Shown piece after piece: positions 55,385 through 64,000 of a stretch of DNA of 64,000 nucleotides. The notes beneath the pieces are model-generated. The model was not told the DNA's origin, did not search any database, and saw only the letters and a program-made list of their open reading frames with translations. Origin of the DNA: JAPKZH01 sp963715635 (GTDB taxonomy: Bacteria > Acidobacteriota > Aminicenantia > Aminicenantales > UBA4085). Made by a program: the position numbers and the translations under genes. The DNA lies in NCBI GenBank assembly GCA_963715635.1, contig OY970261.1, positions 2,294,001-2,358,000 on the forward strand, given 5' to 3'. The first letter of the stretch is position 1, and the number at the start of each line of letters is the position of its first letter.

Positions 55385-56413
55385 TTAGATTCGAAATCCT
55401 CGGCGGCGGCTCGTCGAGGCCATCCCGCCGGCCTTCTCGGCCTCCGTGATCCGGAAAAACGCCACGTGGACGACTTTGTCCTCGACGGCGAGCGCAGATC
55501 CGACTATCTCTTTTCCGCTGAACCGGTAATCATATCCCTTACCGACCGATTCGTATCTTTTCTCCTCACAGGTTGCGGCCTCGTCTATAAAGGCCCTGGC
55601 TTTTTCCTTAGCAGGCGCGGGCGCCTCGGCTACGGATGCCGGTTCACCTCCTCCGCTTTCTTTGGCCGCTTCTTTTTTCTGCTCCTCAACCAGCGCTTCC
55701 ATGGCATAGCTCTTGACCAGTTTCGGGAAGAGCCCGCTGAAGGCCTGCGGCCGCGAGATAAAGTCAAAGCCGACGACCTCGCCTCCGATAAATACGATCA
55801 GTCCTCTCTGTTGAGGCAGACAGACGAAAGCGTTCAAATACGCGTCGAGCTCGGCTTTTTTGGCTTCATAGACATCCTTCATGGCGCCGGTCCGGGAATC
55901 CACCCTCGTGTCCGCTGCCATCTGATGGATCCCGGTCCAGACCGTTCCCTGGTCCGACCGGAATTCGCGGGACGATTCGAGCGATGTCGCCACATCACGG
56001 CTCTTCATGCTCCTCAGCTTCGGCGACAGCACCGTATCCGAATCGCGAAACTCGCGGGCCACATACGACCATCTGCCCTGCTCCGTGCAGCTCACCGGAA
56101 TGACGACCTCCGATTTTTCCTTGACCAGGATGGTCGTGTTGAGGATGCGGTTCTGCTTGGCGCCGGACAGCTCTTCGCCGTCGAGAAGGAGCACCGGAAT
56201 CTCGGCTTTATTGGTCACCTTGAGATTGGGCACCGAGCCGCCTTCGCTCACCTCGGTGACGACGAAGACCGTTTTCTCGAGGGCTTCTTTGAGCGTCCAA
56301 TAGTCCGGTCCGCCATTGACCGAAATCGATAGCGGAAACACGGCCATGTTTTTATGCTGCTGGAGATCGCCGACCTCAAATTTCGAAAGATGGTTGCTGA
56401 TGACCGGATCCAT
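55385..56413 (-). CDS. ARPP-1-like domain protein, unknown function
   Basis: A 342-residue soluble protein. VLLLDGEELSGAKQNRILN near residue 75 and VIPVSCTEQGRWSY near 104 match the ARPP-1 family, a conserved but functionally undefined domain. An Ala/Pro/Glu-rich linker lies near 250-275, and the C-terminal part ends in a beta-strand pattern with HVAFFRI. No signal peptide is present, so it is cytoplasmic. AAGGAGGGGG precedes the ATG. It is convergent with the fucosidase gene. Confidence 0.65.
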   Translation of the reverse strand: MDPVISNHLSKFEVGDLQQHKNMAVFPLSISVNGGPDYWTLKEALEKTVFVVTEVSEGGSVPNLKVTNKAEIPVLLLDGEELSGAKQNRILNTTILVKEKSEVVIPVSCTEQGRWSYVAREFRDSDTVLSPKLRSMKSRDVATSLESSREFRSDQGTVWTGIHQMAADTRVDSRTGAMKDVYEAKKAELDAYLNAFVCLPQQRGLIVFIGGEVVGFDFISRPQAFSGLFPKLVKSYAMEALVEEQKKEAAKESGGGEPASVAEAPAPAKEKARAFIDEAATCEEKRYESVGKGYDYRFSGKEIVGSALAVEDKVVHVAFFRITEAEKAGGMASTSRRRGFRI

Positions 56414-56671
56414 GCGCCCCCTCCTTGGAGTTTGTTAATTTCCTCTGATTTTGGCCATATCGTACAGGACTATTTTACCACTTGACGAGAGCGATTTCCC
56501 TTAAATTTTTCAACTTTTCTCGTAAAGATTTCAGATTTGGCTATCGAGGGCCTGGATTCCTGAAAAATCAAATCAAGATTTCCTGAAACGGGTAAAGCCT
56601 ATGGCTTTATTATTTCCTGTCGCAGATCTATCCGCCAGGGCAAAGGAGGCAGAAGCGAGCGGGATCGCCTT

Positions 56672-58780
56672 TTAGCGGGACTTGGCCGGCCCCGCGGATT
56701 TTTCCTGCGGCAGGAAATTCTCCATGGCCCAGATCTCCAGGACGAGTTTTTCCGAGGCGTAGACGACGCGTTTCTCGTCCGGGCTTAGATCAACGTCTCC
56801 CTTGAACTCTAGACCCAGATCAATTTTCGTCGGCTCGCCTCCGACCGAGGGGACTCGCCAGAGTTCACGCTTTTCCCCTCTCGAGCCAGACGGTCTTTTA
56901 ATGAAGAGAATGGATATCCCGTCTCGCATCCAGACATGAGGCGCGTAATTATCGAGTTTCCCCTGCAAAATATCACGAGTTTTTCCGTCCGCCAAGGACA
57001 GGATCCTGATGACATAGCCGCCTGAGTCCATCGGTCCATCTGAAGTCACAAAGGATAGGTTCTGCGAATCGGGAGAGACGATCAAATTGCCAATATCCGG
57101 GGGAGACTCTTTCTTGTAGACTTCTTTCTCCTGCCCCGTCGCCAGATCGCGCTTCATGATAATGCTAAGCTTTTTTCTCCATTGGAAGCTGACATAAAAA
57201 ATGGACTTTCCATCAGGCGCAACGGCAAACACTTTGATGAGGGAATCGGGCTCGCTCTGGGAGAGAAGAGTCAAGCCTCCGGTTTGGGGCTCGATCCGGA
57301 AAAGGCCCCGCTGACCGTTTCTATCCTCCACAAGGGCAAAAAGCGAGCGGCCGTCAGAAGACCAGTCCAATCCCCAATTAGAAGATATCTGAATCGGGAT
57401 CAAACGTTCTTCCTCTTGTTGATCAGGACGAACGCGAATGAAAAAGGCGCTCGGTTTGCCCGTCTCTCTTCGTTCAGCCAGATAAGCCAAGGATTTCCCG
57501 TCAGGAGACCATTTAGGGTAATAGATTGGGCCGAAGAATTTCTGGTTGAGCTTTTTTGGAGGATCGACGACCGCTCCTTTGTCCAGATCGACGCCCGCTT
57601 CATAAATGTCCACCATGTACGTCCCGATGCCGTAAAAGAAAAAGCCTTTGTCTGAAATGCCGAGCGGTTGAATAGTGCCAATGTCTTTTTTAACCAAAAC
57701 AGGCTCACCCAGAGGCTTGCCGTCGGCCACACGGATCATCCAAACGTCCATGCTCACGGCCCTATCGCTGGCGAAGAGAATCGCATTCGAGTTCGGCACC
57801 CAGCCTAAAAACTTATCTTGACCCGGGTGATCCGCAAGCCGTATTTCTTGTTTTCCATCGCGCGAGAGCAGGAAAATATCATTCTCACTGGCCTTCTCTT
57901 TCTGGGGAGCATCGTAAGCGATATATTTGCCGTCCGGGGAGAAACCCATCATCATTGAACCGATAGGATTCGGGGACGTCTTCAGGATTTGAACAGATCC
58001 ATCAGCGGCGGATACCAGGACGACTTGAAAATCCGCTCTCTTTATTCGAACCACGGCCAGAATGAATCTGCCATCCGGGGACCATCCGGTGGGCAAGATT
58101 TCGCAGTCCTTATCATCGAACAGGATGCGGGGCTCAGATCCGTCAACTCCGACCAAGCGGAGGTCGGAAGTATTGTTCTTATTGAACCAGCCATAGGCGA
58201 TTTTTTTCCCGTCGGGGGACCATTGCCCAAAGAGGAACATCTCGGCTGTTGCCCAACTGCCTTTCTTGGTCAGCCGCCTCATCTGCCCCGTTTCGATGTC
58301 GCGGATGGCGAGATCGCCCGATTGGGAATCCATGATGGCAAGAGACCTTCCGTCCGGAGAAACCACGCCAAACCTGGGGCCGAAATTCGATGCGACCAGC
58401 CTGATCTTGAAACTTTTATCCTCTCCTTTTTCCGCCGTCAATCCTTTTTGGAGCTGGGCTAATTTTTCTCGGGCCGCGCGAACGCTTTCCGCCTGCTTGG
58501 GAAAGCGGTCGAGGACCTTCTGGTAGGCGTCGCGCGCCTTTCCCAATCCCAGCTTTTCATAACACATTCCGATGTGGAGCTGGGCCTGGGCGGCCAGGGC
58601 TTCGTCCTCCCCTTTATCGACAACCTTCTGGAAAAGGGCGATGGCCTCTTCCAGGTTGCCTTCCGCTTTTTCTTTGGCCAGGGCTTTTTGAAATAGGTCT
58701 AGGCTTGCTTGCTGGGCCAGGACGTTCCCTAAAATAGCGAGAGGGAGCAAAATTGCTAAAAGGGTGAAAAATTTTTTCAT
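56672..58780 (-). CDS. Exported TPR-TolB-like beta-propeller protein
   Basis: A 702-residue protein with a signal peptide (LLAILLPLAILGNVLAQ). Residues 30-110 form TPR-like helices (AQAQLHIGMCYEKLG). After that a WD40-like PD40/TolB propeller repeats the pattern SPDGxxxAY (WSPDGKKIAYGW, FSPDGKYIAYDA, WSPDGKSLAYLA). Such periplasmic proteins bind partners or peptides. CAAGGAGG precedes the ATG. Three TGTCAT direct repeats in its upstream region suggest control by the response regulator gene lying just upstream on the same strand. Confidence 0.85.
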   Translation of the reverse strand: MKKFFTLLAILLPLAILGNVLAQQASLDLFQKALAKEKAEGNLEEAIALFQKVVDKGEDEALAAQAQLHIGMCYEKLGLGKARDAYQKVLDRFPKQAESVRAAREKLAQLQKGLTAEKGEDKSFKIRLVASNFGPRFGVVSPDGRSLAIMDSQSGDLAIRDIETGQMRRLTKKGSWATAEMFLFGQWSPDGKKIAYGWFNKNNTSDLRLVGVDGSEPRILFDDKDCEILPTGWSPDGRFILAVVRIKRADFQVVLVSAADGSVQILKTSPNPIGSMMMGFSPDGKYIAYDAPQKEKASENDIFLLSRDGKQEIRLADHPGQDKFLGWVPNSNAILFASDRAVSMDVWMIRVADGKPLGEPVLVKKDIGTIQPLGISDKGFFFYGIGTYMVDIYEAGVDLDKGAVVDPPKKLNQKFFGPIYYPKWSPDGKSLAYLAERRETGKPSAFFIRVRPDQQEEERLIPIQISSNWGLDWSSDGRSLFALVEDRNGQRGLFRIEPQTGGLTLLSQSEPDSLIKVFAVAPDGKSIFYVSFQWRKKLSIIMKRDLATGQEKEVYKKESPPDIGNLIVSPDSQNLSFVTSDGPMDSGGYVIRILSLADGKTRDILQGKLDNYAPHVWMRDGISILFIKRPSGSRGEKRELWRVPSVGGEPTKIDLGLEFKGDVDLSPDEKRVVYASEKLVLEIWAMENFLPQEKSAGPAKSR

Positions 58781-58839
58781 CGGATGCCTCCTTGGATGTC
58801 GTTTTCACCCTTGATATTAATTCTTGTCCGGGCCGGATA

Positions 58840-58867
58840 TGTCATGAGACTGTCATAGAAATGTCAT
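58840..58867 (-). promoter_or_regulatory. Pho-box-like operator, three repeats, upstream of the TolB-like gene
   Basis: On the plus strand TGTCAT occurs at 58840-58845, 58851-58856 and 58862-58867, an exact 11-base period with A/G-rich 5-base spacers. This is the layout of PhoB-family operators (TGTCA repeats, 11-base step). It lies 60-87 bases before the TolB-like start, and just downstream of an OmpR/PhoB-type regulator gene. A TTAATA -10-like box follows toward the start. Confidence 0.65.
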
Positions 58868-58911
58868 TTTTTTGTAATTTTTTTGCCCACACCCGCCCTT
58901 TTTTCCATCGT

Positions 58912-59604
58912 TTAATCTCCGGAGACAAGCCTATACCCCACACCTCGGACTGTGAGTAAATAGCGCGGCTCCGCCGGATCATCTTCAATTTTTGAGCGAA
59001 GCAAGGCAATATGGTTGTCCACGGTCCGGGTTGTCGGGAATTGGTCGTAGCCCCAAACTTCGTCGAGCAATTCGTCGCGGGTCACGACCTCCCCGGCGCG
59101 CGCGGCCAGAAGCCGGAGCACCCCGAATTCCTTCCGGGACATGTCAAGCGTTTTGCCCGCTTTCCGGGCCTCAAACCGCTTGAAGTCTGCGACGAAGTCT
59201 CCGACCCGCAGTTCGTCCGGCAGATGGCCGGCCTTGAGATGCTGGACACGGCGGAAGGCGGCCCGGACCCGAGCCAGCAGTTCAGGTAGGGAGAATGGTT
59301 TCGTCATGTAATCGTCGGCGCCCAGGTCGAGTCCGCGGACCCTATCCGCCTCTTCACCGCGGGCCGTCAGCATGAGGATAGGGGTCAGGATCCCTTCGCT
59401 CCGGATTTTGCGGCAGAGATCGTCCCCGCTCATCCGGGGTAACATCCGGTCCAGGATGATGAGGTCGGGCTTATTCTCATGAATCAGTCCATAGCCCTGC
59501 TCGCCGTCCGCTGCCGTCAAGACATCATAGTGTTCGTATTCAAGGTTATCTTTGAGCCCGCGAAGAATGGCCGCATCGTCCTCGATGATCAGAATCTGTT
59601 TCAT
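58912..59604 (-). CDS. OmpR/PhoB-family response regulator
   Basis: A 230-residue two-domain regulator. The receiver has IIEDDAA at the start, phosphoacceptor Asp52 in LIILDRMLPRMSG and Lys102 in MTKPFSLPELL. The C-terminal winged helix (about 135-230) includes RKEFGVLRLLAARAGEVVTR, the recognition helix region TTRTVDNHIALLRSKI and RGVGYRLV. Its ATG overlaps the kinase stop (ATGA), so the two form one operon. It likely binds the TGTCAT repeats at 58840 and 61631. The signal is unknown; phosphate is suggested only by operator type. Confidence 0.92.
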   Translation of the reverse strand: MKQILIIEDDAAILRGLKDNLEYEHYDVLTAADGEQGYGLIHENKPDLIILDRMLPRMSGDDLCRKIRSEGILTPILMLTARGEEADRVRGLDLGADDYMTKPFSLPELLARVRAAFRRVQHLKAGHLPDELRVGDFVADFKRFEARKAGKTLDMSRKEFGVLRLLAARAGEVVTRDELLDEVWGYDQFPTTRTVDNHIALLRSKIEDDPAEPRYLLTVRGVGYRLVSGD

Positions 59605-61577
59605 GGCTTCGTCTCCAGGGGAAGATAGAGGGAAAATGTGCTGCCCTGTCCGGGCGAGCTTTCGATTTCGATCCGGCCTCGATGGGCTTTGACAAAATGC
59701 AAGACCAGGGCCAGTCCCAATCCGGTCCCGGGCAGGCGGTCGTTTTCCGGGGAAACGACGCGATAAAACTTGTCGAAGATGCGCTGTTGTTCACGCGGAT
59801 CAATGCCGATGCCAAAATCAGTGACATGGATCAGAGCCCAGCCGTTCTTTCTCAGCAATTTTAGATGAATCTCCCGCGAATTCCCGGAATATTTCATGGC
59901 GTTGCTGAGCAAGTTCAGGAGAGCTTGTTCAAGAGCGTCTCGATCCAGACAGACATCGGGCAGGTCGTCTTCGGCCTGGACGCGGAGGGAGAATCCCTGC
60001 CGGCTCAAGGGATATTCCATGGTCCTGGCGGTAGCCTGGATGACCTCGTAGAGGGAAGTCGGCTGGGGCCGATAAACCTTTTTCCCCTGCTCGATCTTGG
60101 AGAAGTCAAGGACGTTGTTCAGGAGGCGGCTGAGGCGCTCGCTCTCCTTGATGATGGTGTCGAGATATTCTTCCTGGATTTTCGGGTCTTTAGACCGCTG
60201 CAGCCGGAGCGTTTCGGCAAACATCCGGATGGACGTCAAGGGCGTTTTGAGCTCGTGGGACACGCTGGAGACAAACTGGGAGCGCATCTCGGCCAGTTTC
60301 AAATCACGGCGGACATCCCTCCACAAAAGGTAGGCGCCGAAGAGAGTCAAGGCGACAACAAGGGCCACGACCGGCACATAAAAAGATCGCTGTATATTCC
60401 GGGCACCGGAGGGCGAACGGCCGCCGGCCGTGGGAAAAACGATTTTCAACCCCTGAAAATTCTGACCCAGCGGCTCTCCGCCGGGATCATCGCTTGCGGC
60501 AAAGCGGAATTCTCCGGGAAAAGCCTGGACGAAACCGTCATCTCGGCGCAGGGCGGCGGCGAGATCCTGGGTTCGGACGATGACAATAAGCCGGCCGATT
60601 TCGGCCAAGGGAGACGTCACGCTCAGCAGCCAGGAACCGTTTGTATCGGCCGCCCAAACCTGCTGTTTTCCGAGTCCCTGTCCTTCCTGGCCGAGCAGGA
60701 AGGAATATCTCGAGAAATCCCGCTGCAGGGCAAGAATCTCTTCTAGCTTTTGGATATAAAGGCGCATCGTGCTCTGGCATGCGCTCATTTTATCTTCGAG
60801 GGGGCGGCCCGACGCTTCTCCAACAAGCCTTTCCAACAACGAGCCGGTCATCGAGGATTCCACGGGCGACGACCATCGCTTTTCTCCGAGCGCCGCCTGC
60901 AGACGGTCTGCGACATCGCCCTCCGCTGTCCGGAGTTCGACAAGGCGCTCGGCGGCATAGAGATAGATGGGATTCCCAAGCTCATCCGTGACTGAGGAAG
61001 GAAGCTTTAAAAGATCCCGATAATGAAAGATCGCTTCATTCTTTTGGCCGGATTTGATAAGAGCGCGGGCGAGCAGGAGCCGAGCGTATGCCTTTTGGGC
61101 GCCCTGCCCGGCCTCGGCCATGACCCGGCGAAATTGGGCGGCCGCCTTGGCGGCATCTTTCACCCGGAATTCCGTGTTTTCTGCCTCTTCGATTTTCTGG
61201 CGGAACCGGCTATCGTTGAGGACCTTTTGAGATTCTAGGAAGCCCGGCGAGAACTCCCATGGCAGCAAGAGACGGCCTTCGCTGACTCGGCCGATCAAGA
61301 TCACTTCAGGATTTCTATAGATGGAAGAGGAAAGGCTTTCCGGCCGGAATGCAGCCTCCTGGGCTTCTTCGAGCTTGACTTTCTCCAGCCGGACCAGCAG
61401 ATGCTGGCCAATCTCGTCGGCGCGGCGGCGCTCGTCTTCGGCCCTCCGTTTCTCGGCCAGCTCTTTCTCCTGTCTAACCCCCTGAACGCTGAAGACGATC
61501 AGTGCCAGGCAGGGAATAATAACGGCCGCCAAGAAAAGAAAAATTTGCTTGCGATAACCGGAAGACCTAAGCGCCAT
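59601..61577 (-). CDS. Membrane sensor histidine kinase
   Basis: A 658-residue kinase. A membrane helix near 12-30 and another near 400-418 enclose an extracytoplasmic region of about 370 residues with TPR-like helices around 150-200. The HisKA domain has SSVSHELKTPLTSIRMF with phosphorylated His441, and the ATPase domain shows NLLSNAMKYS, TDFGIGID and PGTGLGLAL. It phosphorylates the regulator encoded next. Its large sensor region is unlike the short PAS-based PhoR, so the stimulus is probably not simply phosphate. Two TGTCAY repeats upstream suggest autoregulation. Confidence 0.9.
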   Translation of the reverse strand: MALRSSGYRKQIFLFLAAVIIPCLALIVFSVQGVRQEKELAEKRRAEDERRRADEIGQHLLVRLEKVKLEEAQEAAFRPESLSSSIYRNPEVILIGRVSEGRLLLPWEFSPGFLESQKVLNDSRFRQKIEEAENTEFRVKDAAKAAAQFRRVMAEAGQGAQKAYARLLLARALIKSGQKNEAIFHYRDLLKLPSSVTDELGNPIYLYAAERLVELRTAEGDVADRLQAALGEKRWSSPVESSMTGSLLERLVGEASGRPLEDKMSACQSTMRLYIQKLEEILALQRDFSRYSFLLGQEGQGLGKQQVWAADTNGSWLLSVTSPLAEIGRLIVIVRTQDLAAALRRDDGFVQAFPGEFRFAASDDPGGEPLGQNFQGLKIVFPTAGGRSPSGARNIQRSFYVPVVALVVALTLFGAYLLWRDVRRDLKLAEMRSQFVSSVSHELKTPLTSIRMFAETLRLQRSKDPKIQEEYLDTIIKESERLSRLLNNVLDFSKIEQGKKVYRPQPTSLYEVIQATARTMEYPLSRQGFSLRVQAEDDLPDVCLDRDALEQALLNLLSNAMKYSGNSREIHLKLLRKNGWALIHVTDFGIGIDPREQQRIFDKFYRVVSPENDRLPGTGLGLALVLHFVKAHRGRIEIESSPGQGSTFSLYLPLETKP

Positions 61578-61630
61578 CGGAAAAATTTCCGTCCTTATGA
61601 CTGAATGATAACCAACGGTCCTTCTGCGAA

Positions 61631-61647
61631 TGTCACGGAAATGTCAT
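61631..61647 (-). promoter_or_regulatory. Pho-box-like operator upstream of the histidine kinase operon
   Basis: TGTCAC at 61631-61636 and TGTCAT at 61642-61647 are spaced exactly 11 bases, with spacer GGAAA. They lie 54-70 bases before the kinase start. A TATCAT box on the minus strand about 25 bases downstream could be the -10. This matches the triple site at 58840-58867. Confidence 0.6.
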
Positions 61648-61745
61648 GAAAGCCGGATTTTAAGCTTCGCCATTATCCGTTCATCACTTTCGTCAAGCTT
61701 ATAGCACCATTCGAATATGCGCAAGAGGAGGTTTCCAATATTCTT

Positions 61746-64000
61746 TCACTTACGGTTGCAGATGTATCCGTAAGGGCAAGGGGCGCAGGTCCGCGAAGGA
61801 TCGCGGCTCGGCTGGAAGGGCCGGACCGGGTCGATGATCTCACGGATTAGGGCGACGATAATTTGCTCCATCATCCCGATCTGTTCGCGCCGCGCATTCT
61901 TGTCCTCTGCGTCATACGGCGAATATTCGATCTTCGGGCTGAGATGGCTCTTCCCCAGCATCAGGAAACGACCATGGACACTCTCGCGCGGCAAATCATG
62001 CGCCCGCGAATAGACGAGGTTATAAAAGGGAATCTGAACACTGCCGATCGCTTCGCTCCAGGATTCTCGACTCTCCGGGTCGAGCTTCTTGAAATTAATC
62101 CCGACATATTTCTCGTTGGCGCCAGTTTTGTAGTCCAGGATGAAGATATCTTCGCCGCGCTTCTCGCTCCGGTCCAAGCGCGCATAAAGGTTGAATTTGC
62201 CGCCGCTTATGTCGGCCTGGACGCCTTGCTCTAGACCTAATATAACGAGCGGCTTGCCCTGCTTCGCCAGCTCTCGTATCACCGGAGCCTGATAATTGAC
62301 GATAAACTCCTCCAGGTGCCGTTCGACCTGGAGCTTTAATAAATAAGCGCTCCCGGCCATGTCGCCGCCGTAGCCCTCCTCGAACTTCCGGCCGATGATC
62401 TCGTCGAGCTCCCCGACATCCAGATCCCGCTCCCTCACCGCTCTCCCCGCAAACTTCTTGAAATACTCCTCCAGCACGTCGTGGACAAACGAGCCGATAT
62501 CCTTCTTTTCCATCTGCTCGCCGATTTCTTCCTTCTCTTCGATTCCCAGCACATAGGAATAATAAAACTGGAGCGGGCACCGTAAATACCTATCGAGCGC
62601 CGTCGCCGAAAACCTGATCTCCTTCAGAAATTCCGCCACCCCGTCGCTCTTCTCCACCGGCGGGGTATCATCCCTCGTCAGCGCCACTCGATACTGGACT
62701 GTCTTCACATAATTTTCCGCGTTCCGTTCCCGCTCCCTCTTCTGTTTTTCCCAGACCAGCCTTTCGACAAACCGGCTCCGCTCCTTGTCGCTGTTCTCCA
62801 CGAAGAAAAGCCGTGCCTTCCGCGCTCCCCGCACCAGCGTATCCAGGTAATATTCCATCCGCCGTTCGTTCTCCTGATATGTCGGAAGTCCCAGCCGCTT
62901 CCGAGCCGCAAATGGCAGCAGCGTGTCCTCCCGCCTGAACGATGGCAGCACGTCCTCGTTCGCGTCCAAGATCGAGACGTCCTCGAAAGGAATGCACCGC
63001 GCTTCCCAGAACCCGAGGACTTGAAGCCCCCGCAGCGGCGTCCCCTCGAACGGCACCGTCCCCGAAGCAACCACCTTCCGGAACAAGTTGAAATATCCGC
63101 CCCTGTCTTCAAACTCCATCCCCCGCAGCAGCGACTTTCCCAGCGCGTCGAGCTGCCGGGTGAACGCTTCAGCGAAAGGATGGAAGAAATGATGCTGCCG
63201 GGCCGTGCTGTTTTCATAAATATAATCGAGGACGCGGACCATCTTCCCCGCGAAATCTCCGACGTTTTGGATCTCGCCGAACAGCCCGATCGTGCCGGCA
63301 TGGATCGCGCGCAGGTGTTCGATCAAGCTCGTCACGTCCGGCGGATTCTCGACGCCCTTGAGCATTTCCTGGACGGCCTCGTGGATGGCCGCATCGCCCT
63401 CGAGCTCGTCGAGCTTCCAGAACGACTTCGTCCTGCGCCGCCCCTGGGTCAACTCCCCCTCGATGGCGTGGAACAGGATGCGGGTCAGGTCCGCCCTCTT
63501 TTCCTCTTCGTCTGTCTCTGCCCCTGCGCTCGCCCCCGCCGGAAAATAGATATTCTTCGTGTACGGATGCAGGACAAACCGTAAATAATGCGGCACATAC
63601 AAGCGGCCGTCCTCATCGCGCGACTGGATGAGCTCCATCAATTGGTCGAAAAAAGTGTAGATCGGCGTGCGCGACAGCGGATAGCCCATCGAGATATTGT
63701 AGCCGTCGTCGGACAGCGCCGTGAGGGTCTGTTGATAGAGGGGAAAAAGTGTCTCCGCGGCGGGCAAAACGACGGCGTGTTTTTCATCGAGCTGCGGCCG
63801 GTCTCTGAGCTTTTCTTCCATCGCCTGATTGAGGGCGAAGATTTGACCGTGCGTGTCGGGGCTTTTAAAAAATTCAACAGCCGGTTCATCATCGTCCGGC
63901 ATCCCATTCTTTTCAATCAGCGCCGCGCCCTCCGGGCCGAGCTCGGCCAGGACCATTTCAAGTCCCCTGCCCTTCATCAGCAGAAGCGAGCAATTTTCCC
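61746..64000 (-). CDS. AddB/RecB-like PD-(D/E)XK nuclease family protein, partial
   Basis: The frame is open at the window edge; about 750 C-terminal residues are present. The middle part is an inactivated-helicase-like region (FEDVSILDANEDVLPSF). The nuclease domain starts near FSATALDRYLRCPLQFYY and has FILDYKTG, the D-x-K core of the fold. C-terminal CAPCPYGYIC together with the Cys of RCPLQFYY would hold a 4Fe-4S cluster, as in AddB and Cas4-type nucleases. AddB partners AddA in double-strand break repair; the partner is outside the window. Its 3' end is 169 bases before the histidine kinase gene start. Confidence 0.82.
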   Translation of the reverse strand, partial: ENCSLLLMKGRGLEMVLAELGPEGAALIEKNGMPDDDEPAVEFFKSPDTHGQIFALNQAMEEKLRDRPQLDEKHAVVLPAAETLFPLYQQTLTALSDDGYNISMGYPLSRTPIYTFFDQLMELIQSRDEDGRLYVPHYLRFVLHPYTKNIYFPAGASAGAETDEEEKRADLTRILFHAIEGELTQGRRRTKSFWKLDELEGDAAIHEAVQEMLKGVENPPDVTSLIEHLRAIHAGTIGLFGEIQNVGDFAGKMVRVLDYIYENSTARQHHFFHPFAEAFTRQLDALGKSLLRGMEFEDRGGYFNLFRKVVASGTVPFEGTPLRGLQVLGFWEARCIPFEDVSILDANEDVLPSFRREDTLLPFAARKRLGLPTYQENERRMEYYLDTLVRGARKARLFFVENSDKERSRFVERLVWEKQKRERERNAENYVKTVQYRVALTRDDTPPVEKSDGVAEFLKEIRFSATALDRYLRCPLQFYYSYVLGIEEKEEIGEQMEKKDIGSFVHDVLEEYFKKFAGRAVRERDLDVGELDEIIGRKFEEGYGGDMAGSAYLLKLQVERHLEEFIVNYQAPVIRELAKQGKPLVILGLEQGVQADISGGKFNLYARLDRSEKRGEDIFILDYKTGANEKYVGINFKKLDPESRESWSEAIGSVQIPFYNLVYSRAHDLPRESVHGRFLMLGKSHLSPKIEYSPYDAEDKNARREQIGMMEQIIVALIREIIDPVRPFQPSRDPSRTCAPCPYGYICNRK

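Overview
The window reads as chromosome of a Gram-negative heterotroph. Gene density is high, many products are exported or membrane-bound, and there are long secreted peptidases, TonB C-terminal domains, TPR/TolB-type signalling proteins and glycan-degrading enzymes. The mix of secreted S9 and S15 peptidases, GH38/GH29 glycosidases, UROD-like/corrinoid proteins, a kinase-TolB-TPR protein and a pyrophosphate-type phosphofructokinase resembles Acidobacteriota, especially Candidatus Aminicenantes. That placement is inferred from gene content; no rRNA or tRNA gene was found. Two otherwise intact genes carry single-base frame breaks, which would fit a metagenome assembly.

Layout. 1-733: end of a CstA-type transporter. 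734-4400: an AT-richer patch with the truncated end of a TPR-type gene, then a polyprenyl-phosphate-mannose synthase and a large GT-C membrane glycosyltransferase that probably uses its product. 4432-10126: small membrane protein, ABC-2 exporter, zinc-ribbon Ser/Thr kinase with TolB and TPR modules, a decayed methyltransferase-like ORF and an RsbR-type sensor domain. 10281-18559: UROD-like protein, LysE exporter, alpha-mannosidase with a Gfo/Idh/MocA oxidoreductase, TrmA-family methyltransferase, RlmN. 18600-24460: sodium/solute symporter with a C-terminal frame break, EamA transporter, secreted CBM9-like protein, UROD-like/corrinoid pair. 24533-27463: secreted S9 peptidase with a terminator-like hairpin in its leader.

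27640-36001: co-directional genes for a sugar isomerase/epimerase, an Fe-S old-yellow-enzyme protein, a lipoprotein, an SRPBCC membrane protein, PPi-type phosphofructokinase, DUF3795, a fumarate-reductase-type flavoprotein (one frame break) and an SDR. Together these suggest oxidation and isomerisation of sugar-like compounds. 36102-37636: LiaF-like and unknown membrane proteins. 37746-42088: TPR lipoprotein, ECF sigma factor, anti-sigma factor and a secreted protein with three TonB C-terminal domains. 42403-51362: second S9 peptidase, lone receiver protein, cyclase-family hydrolase, MsrB-MsrA fusion, LD-carboxypeptidase, gene remnant, B12-binding radical SAM enzyme. 51363-64000: S15-type hydrolase, alpha-L-fucosidase, ARPP-1-like protein, TolB-like propeller, PhoR/PhoB-type two-component pair and the C-terminal part of an AddB-like nuclease.

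The most interesting signals are non-coding. Three families of short structured elements recur here: 10155/45467, 17218/37637 and 20751/42135. The first two sit only between convergent gene ends and the third only between divergent starts. Pho-box-like direct repeats with an 11-bp period lie upstream of both the two-component operon and the adjacent TolB-like gene, which suggests a small self-contained regulon. No CRISPR array, complete insertion sequence or replication origin was recognised.
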